Source: Fibrobacter sp.
Lineage (GTDB): Bacteria; Fibrobacterota; Fibrobacteria; Fibrobacterales; Fibrobacteraceae
DNA length: 64,000 bases
NCBI GenBank assembly: GCA_017965445.1
Contig: JAGCPZ010000058.1
Span: forward strand, 1 to 64,000
Direction of reading: 5' to 3'
Position numbers and translations under genes: made by a program. Each line of letters starts with the position of its first letter. Positions within the stretch are counted from its first letter, which is position 1. Of this stretch, positions 43,455 through 51,297 are shown one piece after another. The notes beneath the pieces are model-generated. The model made no database searches. It was not told the DNA's origin and worked only from the letters and a program-made list of their open reading frames with translations.

Positions 43455-43550
43455 ACCGTCATTCCGAACATAGCGAAGTTGTTACTTTTTATTCCAATTC
43501 AAGACTTAACTGGATCCTTCGGGGGAATCCCCTCAGGATGACAAAAGAGC
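43455..43550. repeat. Dispersed 'ggatcc…aggatgac' intergenic repeat
   Basis: 'actggatccttcgggggaat' precedes 'cccctcaggatgac', the same family as at 7897 and 34510. It lies between the palindromes and the MATE gene. Confidence 0.6.
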
Positions 43551-43689
43551 ATCTCCCGTTCGCTCGTCTGCATCAATCGTCTTTAGTCAGTACTCTCTCG
43601 TCTAATTAGAACACTGGTTACACCTGAAAACATTTTCATAAAAAAGACCCTTTGAGGCCGTTTTCAACGTTTCTAATTTTTTCCGACAA

Positions 43690-45024
43690 ATGCAAAAGGT
43701 TCAAGTCAAGGATCGTTCGCTGATAAGCCTCTCGTGGCCGCTTATCCTCACGTTTGCCGTGGGCATGATTCAGCCCATGATGGACAGCTGGTTCTTGTCG
43801 CGCACTTCCGAAACCGCAGCCGCAGGCGTCGGCGCCATGCTCCCCATTCTCGGAGCGCTTTTCACCGCCCTCCACGCCTTCTCGCAATCCGGCGCAAGCA
43901 TCGTCTCGCAGTACATCGGCGCCAAGCAAAACAGCCATGCCAACAGCACACAGACCATGGTCCTCTTCGGGAGCGTCCTGCTCGGTATTTCGCTCACACT
44001 TATCGTCTATCCGCTCTCCGGCTCAATTCCTCGCTGGATGGGACTCACCGAAGCCCCCGCCGTTTACGCGCAACAGTTCCTCAGCGTTGTCTCGTTCGGG
44101 TTTGCATTCCGCGCTCTGCAAACCATCCTCACCGCCCTCATCGCCACCCACGGACTTACTATCTGGAACCTCGTCGGCAACACGCTCACCATAGCAAGCA
44201 ACGCAGCACTGAACGTCGTGTTTCTCGAAGGATACTTTGGAATCCCTAAAATGGGCGTACACGGAGTCGCTCTCGCTACAGCGCTTTCGTGGCTCATTTC
44301 TTCGATTATTCTCTGGTTGGTGCTCAAGTTCAAGGTTCACCACCACAGCCATTCCCGCGACTGGAAGCGTTCCCGCATTCTTCTTCCCGACTGGATTCGC
44401 ATAGGCCTCCCCGCCGCCGCAGAACCCATCAGTTTTCAGCTTTTCCAAGTATTCCTCACCGCGATGGTCGTCTATGTCGGCACCACCGCCATGACCGCCC
44501 GCGTGTTCGCCGGGAACTTCGCGGCACTCTCCGTCATTCTCGGCGTCGGCCTCGGCAGCGGAAACCAAATTCTCGTAGCGCACCTCGTCGGTGCCCACGA
44601 TTACGACAAGGCTAACCGCCGCGTACGCCAAACGCTCACCATCGGCATCATCAGCGGACTTTTACTCGCCATTATCGTAGCGCTCCTCGGCGAGCACCTG
44701 CTCAGGCTCTACACCGACAACCCCGAAGTTCTCAAACTCGGCCGGATATGCCTCTGGTGCGATGTCGCCGTGCAACCCTTCAAAGCCGTAAACTTTATCG
44801 TCACCACATCGCTCCGTGCTGCAGGCGATTCCAAATTCCCGGCCATTGTCGGCAGCGGCATGATGTGGACTCTCGGAGTCGCCACTTCGCTCATCCTCGC
44901 ATTCGTCGTAGGGCTAGGCCTCCCCGGACTCTGGCTAGGCATGGCCGCAGACGAATTCTACCGTTCCATCGTGAACATTTGGCGTTGGAGAAGCGGCCGC
45001 TGGAAAAGCAAGGCCGTAGTTTAG
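43690..45024 (+). CDS. MATE-family efflux transporter
   Basis: The 444-residue protein has about twelve transmembrane helices and the MATE signatures 'LISLSWPLILTFAVGMIQPMMDSWFLSR', 'SQYIGAK' and 'GVGLGSGNQILVAHLVGAHDYDKA' (second-half repeat). MATE proteins export drugs or metabolites by Na+ or H+ antiport. It is monocistronic. The gene is G/C-richer than the palindrome-bearing DNA before it. Confidence 0.9.
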   Translation: MQKVQVKDRSLISLSWPLILTFAVGMIQPMMDSWFLSRTSETAAAGVGAMLPILGALFTALHAFSQSGASIVSQYIGAKQNSHANSTQTMVLFGSVLLGISLTLIVYPLSGSIPRWMGLTEAPAVYAQQFLSVVSFGFAFRALQTILTALIATHGLTIWNLVGNTLTIASNAALNVVFLEGYFGIPKMGVHGVALATALSWLISSIILWLVLKFKVHHHSHSRDWKRSRILLPDWIRIGLPAAAEPISFQLFQVFLTAMVVYVGTTAMTARVFAGNFAALSVILGVGLGSGNQILVAHLVGAHDYDKANRRVRQTLTIGIISGLLLAIIVALLGEHLLRLYTDNPEVLKLGRICLWCDVAVQPFKAVNFIVTTSLRAAGDSKFPAIVGSGMMWTLGVATSLILAFVVGLGLPGLWLGMAADEFYRSIVNIWRWRSGRWKSKAVV

Positions 45025-45159
45025 TCCTTTATAGTACGGATACAAGCCCTATATAGGACAACATCACGCGAACTTCGACATGAAATTCGCCGACATACTC
45101 CGGCACGCGACAAAAATGTATATTCATAGAACAGTCGCCCTCGCCAGAAGCAATTGCAC

Positions 45160-45735
45160 ATGAAAAAATTTGACCTATCCAAAATTGTATTCCTTGTCGT
45201 CGCCTTGATGCTGACAATCGTTAGCGTCGTCCAAAGCGAAGACGAACTAAGCTATGGTGAAGTCGAAAAAAACGTCAACATGATTCTACTCCGCAACGGC
45301 AAACATTACTTTGCCTACATGGAAAATAATAAATGGATTGGCATAGATTATGTAGATTCTTCGGCCGTTCATTTGGATGACGGAGGAATTGCCTCTGTCA
45401 ATGTAGATTTCGTGAGACTGTACGGGGGAATCGTCGGTCATGAAGGCACGCCGAGCATCACGGCAATTCGCGACCCGCAAGCAATTTCTTTTGACGAACT
45501 CGTCGGCAGCGGCAAAATTGCAGATTACGACCCCGAAAAACGCATATTCTTTGGGCCTCGCCTTATAAAAACAAAAAGCGCGACGTATTGCGTAACAAGG
45601 TACAGATACGGAGACTATCGTTTATATAAAAACGGAAAATTTTTAGGAAGCTACAAGACATCGCAGGAATTTGAACATGCAGCCGGATTCAATACGTTAA
45701 AGAAACCAAATGTTAATAGACGGGAAATACAATAG
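45160..45735 (+). CDS. Hypothetical secreted protein
   Basis: The start MKKFDLSKIVFLVVALMLTIVSVV gives a signal peptide or anchor; TTG at 45154 is in frame but unlikely. The mature part (about 165 residues) has short beta-like repeats ('NGKHYFAYMENNKWIGIDYV', 'YGDYRLYKNGKFLGSYKT'). No family recognised. It stands between the MATE and ABM genes on the same strand. Confidence 0.55.
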   Translation: MKKFDLSKIVFLVVALMLTIVSVVQSEDELSYGEVEKNVNMILLRNGKHYFAYMENNKWIGIDYVDSSAVHLDDGGIASVNVDFVRLYGGIVGHEGTPSITAIRDPQAISFDELVGSGKIADYDPEKRIFFGPRLIKTKSATYCVTRYRYGDYRLYKNGKFLGSYKTSQEFEHAAGFNTLKKPNVNRREIQ

Positions 45736-45903
45736 CGTTTCGAAAGTCGATAAAGCTATTAAAATGAAGAATTGATTACATAACAAAATCGGGTGAAACA
45801 AGCCCGTATGCAAACCTGCTGAAGCAGCGGTGTGGCAAAGAAAATATTACTTCACTATGCGTCTAACGCATACTGAGCATGAAAATTAAGCATTTTGAGC
45901 ATG

Positions 45904-45942
45904 CTCCGAAAATATTTATATTATATGCAAAGCATTTCGGAG
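45904..45942 (+). promoter_or_regulatory. Inverted repeat upstream of the ABM gene
   Basis: CTCCGAAAA (45904-45912) pairs with TTTCGGAG (45935-45942). The right arm includes the GGAG ribosome-binding site. A TATATTATAT sequence lies in the loop and could be a -10 element. Confidence 0.4.
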
Positions 45943-45949
45943 TGGTAAA

Positions 45950-46351
45950 ATGAAACTCAAGTTTTTAACACTGTTTTCAATCCTTGCGCTCGCTGCGAGC
46001 GTGTTTGCGGAGAGCGCCATGAGCAACATTACGGTAAACCTGCGCTATACGGGTAAGAACGGGGCGGCAAAGAAGTTCGCCGAAGAGATGGTTTCTAGCG
46101 GGACGGTGGCAAAGATCCGTGCCGAGAAGGGCAATATCCGCTACGAATATTTCCAGTCGCTGGACGATCCCGAGACCATCCTGCTGATTGACGCATGGGA
46201 AAGCCAGGCAGCCATCGATGAGCACCATGCTTCGCCCATGATGAAGACGATTGCGAAACTCCGCGACAAGTACGACCTGAAAATGACTGTCGAACGCTAC
46301 ACGCCCGACAACACCATGCCCAAGACTGACGAAAAGTTCATCAGGAAGTAA
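45950..46351 (+). CDS. Periplasmic ABM-fold monooxygenase-like protein
   Basis: A cleavable signal peptide (to 'SVFAES') leads into a roughly 100-residue dimeric alpha/beta ABM fold: 'VNLRYTGKNGAAKKFAEEMV', 'GNIRYEYFQSLDDPETILLIDAWES' and 'HHASPMMKTIAKL'. The YgiN group oxidises quinols or acts on small aromatics; most are cytoplasmic, so export is unusual. It converges with the LysR gene. Substrate unknown. Confidence 0.8.
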   Translation: MKLKFLTLFSILALAASVFAESAMSNITVNLRYTGKNGAAKKFAEEMVSSGTVAKIRAEKGNIRYEYFQSLDDPETILLIDAWESQAAIDEHHASPMMKTIAKLRDKYDLKMTVERYTPDNTMPKTDEKFIRK

Positions 46352-46410
46352 GTCGCGACAATGCAACGCCCGCGCGCTGTTTGGCGATAGGGCGACCAGC
46401 GGGAAACAGC

Positions 46411-47214
46411 CTACGCCAGCGTCACCTTGAAAAATTCCACGTTCATTTCGCGGTCGGCGAGCGGCACAATCTTGCGACTCTTGGGAATGTCGTAATCGAA
46501 CTTCTGGTCCGAAACGAACGTCAACAGCGAAGACTGTTCGATGAGTTTTGAAATGCCCTTTGCGCTGTCGTGCTTGATGAAGGTGACATCGGGAATCTTT
46601 TTGCGCTTGACCTGCTCCCAGAAACCCACGTTACTGCGCTGGATGATGGTTTCGCCCCTGAGTTCACGGAGCCGTATGGACTTGCGATTGGCGAGCGGGT
46701 GTTTTTTCGGAAGCGCAATCGAAAGCCGCTCCTGCATATACCTTTCGGCGCGGTATTTCTTTGCGCGCGGGGCCTTGAGCGTGATGCCGATATCCGCCGT
46801 GCCTTCGTTCAATGCCTTCAGTACGCCCGCCTCGTTGTCGATAATCTCGTAAGTGACCTGCGCACCGGGGTATTTCTCCTGCAGTTCCTGCACCATCCGC
46901 ATGGCCGGGAGAATGGCCACCGACGCGATGGAAAACATGCGCGTACCCGCTCCCTGCGGGCTTACCTTTTCCATCATTTCGCCCTGCAATTCCATGATGC
47001 GTTTCGCGTATTCGGCGACAGTGCGACCTTTCTCGTTCAGCTCGATGCGGTTCTTTTTGCGCTCAAAGAGCGGAGCTCCGATTTCGTCTTCCAACTTCTT
47101 GAATGCGCGGCTCACCGCCGGCTGCGAAGTGTAGAGCTTGTCCGCAACGGCCGAAAGCGTCCCGTATTCCAGGAACCCGGCCAGCAATCGCAAAATGTAG
47201 GTCTCGACAAACAT
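46411..47214 (-). CDS. LysR-family transcriptional regulator
   Basis: The 267-residue protein has a winged helix-turn-helix (about 1-60; 'LLAGFLEYGTLSAVADKLYTSQPAVSRAFKKLEDEIG') and a LysR effector-binding domain ('VTYEIIDNEAGVLKALNEGTADIGITL', 'SIALPKKHPLANR'). It lies downstream of larE on the same strand, with a 41-bp palindrome in the 328-bp gap. It may regulate the lar-tat operon or the convergent ABM gene; the sequence does not show which. Confidence 0.88.
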   Translation of the reverse strand: MFVETYILRLLAGFLEYGTLSAVADKLYTSQPAVSRAFKKLEDEIGAPLFERKKNRIELNEKGRTVAEYAKRIMELQGEMMEKVSPQGAGTRMFSIASVAILPAMRMVQELQEKYPGAQVTYEIIDNEAGVLKALNEGTADIGITLKAPRAKKYRAERYMQERLSIALPKKHPLANRKSIRLRELRGETIIQRSNVGFWEQVKRKKIPDVTFIKHDSAKGISKLIEQSSLLTFVSDQKFDYDIPKSRKIVPLADREMNVEFFKVTLA

Positions 47215-47311
47215 AAAAAGCCCCTTTTGGGGGGAATATAATAAATCTGCTATGCGTCAAGTGAATAGTGGGAGTTTAAAACTTACCCACAGGAACAACC
47301 TTGATGGTGTA

Positions 47312-47352
47312 GCCTTTTTATTCAATAAATGCACTGTATTGGATAAAAAGGC
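47312..47352. promoter_or_regulatory. 41-bp palindrome between larE and the LysR gene
   Basis: GCCTTTTTATTCAATA and TATTGGATAAAAAGGC are 16-base arms with 15 of 16 matches around a nine-base loop. It has no T-run, so it is unlikely to be a terminator. The rest of 47215-47542 is A/T-rich without a credible gene. Confidence 0.6.
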
Positions 47353-47542
47353 ACTTTTTTATCCAGTTTGATTAAATTATTGTACGTTTTTCGGGGGTAA
47401 CTCCACTCCCTAAAACCCTTCAAAAAATAGAAAATTGACATAAATTGCATGAGTGACCATATCCCCAAAAATTATTTCTAGTGATGACGAAACGGAAACT
47501 AACTGCGGTATTATTGGGGCGCGATGACGGTCGCGACCACGA

Positions 47543-48349
47543 TCAGGAATGGAGCAGAGTCTCGTTCATGCTGCCGGTTCGGTAGCCCTGCAGGTCCAGC
47601 GACACGTACGCAAACCCGATGTTCTTGAAAGTCGCGAAAATCTGTTCGCGATTTTTTAGTACCGTATCGAAATTTTCGGGCAGCACCTCGATGCGAGCGA
47701 CGTTTTCGCCGTGGATGCGCACCCGCAGTTGCTTTATTCCCAATGTCCGCAAGAATTCTTCGCCTTTTTCTACCATACGGAGTTTCTGTTCCGTGATGGT
47801 TTCGCCATATACAAAACGGCTGGAAAGGCATGCGAACGAGGGCTTTTCGGCGGTCGGCAAGTTCAACTGCCTGGAAAGTTCCCGGATATTCGCCTTTGAA
47901 AACCCGCAGTCCCGCAGGGGGCTCCTGATTCCCAGTTCGGCGATGGCGCGGTGGCCCGGCCTGTAATCGCGATTGTCGTCGGTGTTGGAGCCTTCGCAGA
48001 TGTAGCGGAGCGAAAGCTCGTCGGCGACTTGCCCGATTAGGCCGAATACGGATTTCTTGCAGAGGTAGCAGCGGTCCTTGGGATTCTGCGCGAAGCCTTC
48101 GATTGAAAGTTCGTCGTGTTCGCGGACAACGTGGGCGATGTTTTCGCGGGCGCAAAAATCCTCGGATTCCCGCAGTTCCCTTTCCGGGAAGGATCTCTGC
48201 CGTACGGTCACGGCAACGGCGCGGTCGCCCAGCACATCGTGGGCGACTTTCAGCAGGAACGTGGAATCCACACCGCCAGAGAAAGCCACAGCGACGCTTT
48301 CCAGATTCTGCAGGTATGTTTTAAGCCGCTCTAGTTTTTCCTGAAGCAT
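47543..48349 (-). CDS. larE: ATP-dependent sacrificial sulfur transferase LarE
   Basis: LarE has a PP-loop (SGGVDS at about 24-29), the 'CYLCK' pair, 'YICEGSNTDDNRDYRPG', 'SPLRDCGFSK' and 'KPSFACLSSRFVYGETIT', the last with the cysteine that donates sulfur in Lar biosynthesis. It adds sulfur to the pyridine precursor of the nickel-pincer nucleotide. The ATG at 48349 overlaps the stop of the upstream aldo-keto reductase gene (TAATG). It is the last lar gene of the operon. Confidence 0.92.
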   Translation of the reverse strand: MLQEKLERLKTYLQNLESVAVAFSGGVDSTFLLKVAHDVLGDRAVAVTVRQRSFPERELRESEDFCARENIAHVVREHDELSIEGFAQNPKDRCYLCKKSVFGLIGQVADELSLRYICEGSNTDDNRDYRPGHRAIAELGIRSPLRDCGFSKANIRELSRQLNLPTAEKPSFACLSSRFVYGETITEQKLRMVEKGEEFLRTLGIKQLRVRIHGENVARIEVLPENFDTVLKNREQIFATFKNIGFAYVSLDLQGYRTGSMNETLLHS

Positions 48350-49776
48350 TAGCCACCGACCCGCTTCAAACTTTCGACATACGCGTCTATCTTGCGCAGT
48401 TCTTCGGGGATGTTCAGCCCCTGCGGGCACTTGGGACTGCACTGGTTGCAACCGGTGCAGTGGTTCGCCTGTCGCAGTTTCGGCACGCTTCTGTCGTAGC
48501 CTACCAGGAATTCCTTGCGGGCCTTGCGATAGTTTTCGTCATGGACGCCCGATGCGATACGGCCCTCGTTTACGCACTTGTTGTAGTGCACGAATATTCC
48601 CGGGATGTCGATGCCGTAGGGGCAGGGCATGCAGTACTTGCAATCGTTGCAGTTTACCGTGGGGTATTGCATCATCAGGTCCGCCGTGTCGAACAGGAAC
48701 TTGAGTTCTTCGTCGTTCAGGGGTTTTAACGGCGAATAGGTGCAGAGGTTATCCTGCAGGTGTTCCATGTAGGTCATGCCCGAAAGCACCGAGAGCACCT
48801 TGGGGTATGTTCCCGCGAATCGGAAAGCCCAGCTCGCCACGCTCGCTTCGGGGGCGCGCTGCTTGAGGCGTGCCACCACGTGGTCGTGGACGTTCGAGAG
48901 ACGCCCTCCCAGCAAGGGTTCCATGATGACTGAGGGAATATTGCGTTTCGCCAGTTCGTCGTAAAGGTATTCCGCGTTCACGTTGGCTGTCCAGCCCTTG
49001 TTTTCGGCGGCGTGTTTCCAGTCTAGGTAGTTCAGCTGAATTTGTACAAAATCCCAGTGGATTTCGTTGTGGAGACTGAGCAGGTAATCGAATACTTCCA
49101 CCTTGCCGTGGAACGAGAATCCGAGATTGCGGATGCGTCCTGCTTCGCGTTCCTTTTTCAGGAACTCGATGAGTCCGCAGTCGAAAAAGCGCTGCTTCAA
49201 AAAGGGAATGCCCGTGTCGCCGCCTACGTTGTGCATCAGGTAATAGTCGATGTAGTCCGTCTTCAGTTTTTTCATGGAGGTGCGGTACATTTCTACCGAG
49301 GCGTTGTAGAGTTCCTTACCCGTAAGGCCCGAGAGCGCCATCCTGTGGTTGCTCATCTTGGTGGCAATGTAGTAGCTGCTTCGCGGGTGGCGGCTGAGAG
49401 CGATGCCGGTAGCGTCTTCGGATTTGCCCTTCATGTAGGGTGGAGCCGTGTCAAAGTAGTTCACGCCGTGGGCAAGTGCGTAATCCACGAGTTTGTTCAC
49501 CATTTCCTGGTCGATTTCGCCCTCGTCGTTTGTGGGCAGGCGCATCATGCCGTAACCGAGTATTGATACCTTGTCGCCCTTTTCGGTCGTGCGGTAGGTC
49601 ATGGGGCCCGTGGGTTCCATGTTCGGCTTGGGGGCAGAGGCGGCGTCCTTCTCGTTTGCGAAAAAATTGCAGCCCTGTAGCAGGGTGGAACCCGCGAGTC
49701 CAGCGCCCAGCGTGCCGACTCCAGCCAGCTTGAGAAATTCGCGACGGTTGATTCCGTTGTTTTTTTCTTCGGCCAT
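48349..49776 (-). CDS. Tat-signal aldo-keto reductase with two [4Fe-4S] motifs, predicted lipoprotein
   Basis: The N-terminus 'GINRREFLKLAGVGTLGAG' is a twin-arginine motif (Asn for the usual Ser/Thr), followed by the lipobox 'LLQGC' at Cys36. An aldo-keto reductase barrel follows ('VNYFDTAPPYMKGKSEDATGIALS', 'DYIDYYLMHNVGG', 'GRIRNLGFSFHGKVEVFDYLL'), then Cys-rich segments 'CNDCKYCMPCPYGIDIPG' and 'CTGCNQCSPKCPQGLNIPEE'. A periplasmic location would deprive it of NADPH, so electrons may come through its clusters from the polyferredoxin encoded 12 bp upstream. Substrate unknown. The lipid anchor is inferred. Confidence 0.85.
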   Translation of the reverse strand: MAEEKNNGINRREFLKLAGVGTLGAGLAGSTLLQGCNFFANEKDAASAPKPNMEPTGPMTYRTTEKGDKVSILGYGMMRLPTNDEGEIDQEMVNKLVDYALAHGVNYFDTAPPYMKGKSEDATGIALSRHPRSSYYIATKMSNHRMALSGLTGKELYNASVEMYRTSMKKLKTDYIDYYLMHNVGGDTGIPFLKQRFFDCGLIEFLKKEREAGRIRNLGFSFHGKVEVFDYLLSLHNEIHWDFVQIQLNYLDWKHAAENKGWTANVNAEYLYDELAKRNIPSVIMEPLLGGRLSNVHDHVVARLKQRAPEASVASWAFRFAGTYPKVLSVLSGMTYMEHLQDNLCTYSPLKPLNDEELKFLFDTADLMMQYPTVNCNDCKYCMPCPYGIDIPGIFVHYNKCVNEGRIASGVHDENYRKARKEFLVGYDRSVPKLRQANHCTGCNQCSPKCPQGLNIPEELRKIDAYVESLKRVGG

Positions 49777-49788
49777 AAAAATCTCCTG

Positions 49789-51297
49789 TTACACCTTGCG
49801 GTGCATTTCGTGGCCTTCCACGTAAATCGCGCTTACGGGGCGGGCGGGGCAAAGGTTTTCGCAGGCGCCGCATCCGATGCAGCGTTCCGTGTTCACTACG
49901 GGAATCTTGCGGGAATTCGGATCGTCAGGATCCTGGGCCACCATCTGGATGGCTCCCGTGGGGCAGTGCCTTGCGCAGTTGCCGCATTCCTGATGGTCCC
50001 TGTTCACGATGCACAGGTCGAATTGCCATACGGCGTGGCCTATCTGCGTGGAAGACTTGTCGGCGAGGGGAATTTCGCGGATGGCCCCAGCCGGGCAGAC
50101 GGTGGAACAGCGGTTGCATTCGGGGCGGCAGTAGCCCTTCTCGTAACTCATAAACGGCTTGAGGTCGCGGCCCGCAAAAAGCACGTTGTTCTCGCAGTTC
50201 GCGATGCAGAGCCCGCAGGCGGTGCAATGGCTTTGCAGGTTCGCGTAGCTCTGGGCACCCGGCGGTACGATTTTGCCGAAACGTTCCGGCGCGACCTTGT
50301 CTTGAATCGGGGCGAGTCCGCCTTCGCCCTCGTCTTCGAGATTCACCTTGGCGCTGTCCTGTGCGCGAACGCCCGCAATCGAGCCTGCGGCAAGGACGGT
50401 GGCTAGTCCCAGGAATTTGCGGCGGGAAGTATCGACCTGCGGGGCTGAAGTTTTTTCGTCGCGCTTGTGGCCCGGGATTACGGGTGTCAGGCGGAGAGCG
50501 CCCTTGTTGCAGTTGCCGATGCAATCCATGCAGACGACACAGCGGCTATAATCAAATGTCCCGGACTTGGAATCGATGCAGGAACTCTTGCACTTGCGTT
50601 CGCACATCCCGCAGTGAATGCACTTGGATGTATCGACGACCGGGCGGAAGATGGCGAAACGGGAGATGAGCCCCAAGAAAGTCCCCACGGGGCAAACCGT
50701 GTTACAGTAGGCGCGTCCCTTGAAAAACGCCACGGCACCGATAATCACGAAGGTGGCGATAGCGATGCCCAAGGCGATGCCGCCTTTCAGCAAGACGTCC
50801 ACCTCATAGAACATGTAGCTGTCGAGGCGTTCGGCCATATAGGCAAGACCGTTGTTCGCAAGCTTGTAAATCGGCGAAAGGATGTAGGTGGCGATGCGTC
50901 CGTAGGCGCTATAGGGAGCGATGAGCGCTGCCGCCGGGAACGATGTTGCAATTCCTACGACAAACAGTGCGAAAATCCCGTAGCGGGGAATGCGTTTTTC
51001 GTTACTGAACTTGAACTTGCCGCGCTTGCCTTTTTTACCGCGGTTCCCGAGCCAGGAAAAGATATCCTGGAACACTCCCAGCGGGCAAATGACCGAGCAG
51101 TAGAGACGCCCGCATAGGAGCGTAAGCACCACTACGAATAAAATAGCGGCCACGTTCAGCGCGAGCACGGCGGGCAGAAACTGCACCTTGGCGAGCACGC
51201 CGAAATATCCCTGAAGGACTCCCGTGAAATCCAAAAACAGGAGCGTCACCAGCGTAAAGCAGATGAGCGCGAGGGTAATCCTGATTTTTCTCAGCAT
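49789..51297 (-). CDS. Membrane polyferredoxin, NapH/NapG-like fusion with internal Tat motif
   Basis: The first 220 residues resemble NapH/CcoG-type membrane ferredoxins: transmembrane helices and the repeated 'CGRLYCSVICPLG' and 'CNTVCPVG' loops. Two [4Fe-4S] motifs follow (Cys226-236, 253-263). At 291-297 stands SRRKFLG, a twin-arginine motif, followed by a hydrophobic segment ending 'AGVRAQ'. Four further Cys clusters lie at 358-368, 390-401, 438-445 and 473-483. This looks like NapH fused to a NapG-like periplasmic ferredoxin, probably moving electrons from the quinone pool. It overlaps larC by seven bases. Confidence 0.82.
   Translation of the reverse strand: MLRKIRITLALICFTLVTLLFLDFTGVLQGYFGVLAKVQFLPAVLALNVAAILFVVVLTLLCGRLYCSVICPLGVFQDIFSWLGNRGKKGKRGKFKFSNEKRIPRYGIFALFVVGIATSFPAAALIAPYSAYGRIATYILSPIYKLANNGLAYMAERLDSYMFYEVDVLLKGGIALGIAIATFVIIGAVAFFKGRAYCNTVCPVGTFLGLISRFAIFRPVVDTSKCIHCGMCERKCKSSCIDSKSGTFDYSRCVVCMDCIGNCNKGALRLTPVIPGHKRDEKTSAPQVDTSRRKFLGLATVLAAGSIAGVRAQDSAKVNLEDEGEGGLAPIQDKVAPERFGKIVPPGAQSYANLQSHCTACGLCIANCENNVLFAGRDLKPFMSYEKGYCRPECNRCSTVCPAGAIREIPLADKSSTQIGHAVWQFDLCIVNRDHQECGNCARHCPTGAIQMVAQDPDDPNSRKIPVVNTERCIGCGACENLCPARPVSAIYVEGHEMHRKV

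Noticed and set aside
45770-45900. A cobalamin or other riboswitch ahead of the ABM gene
   Set aside because: There are short GC-rich stems, but the conserved core of the known classes is missing.
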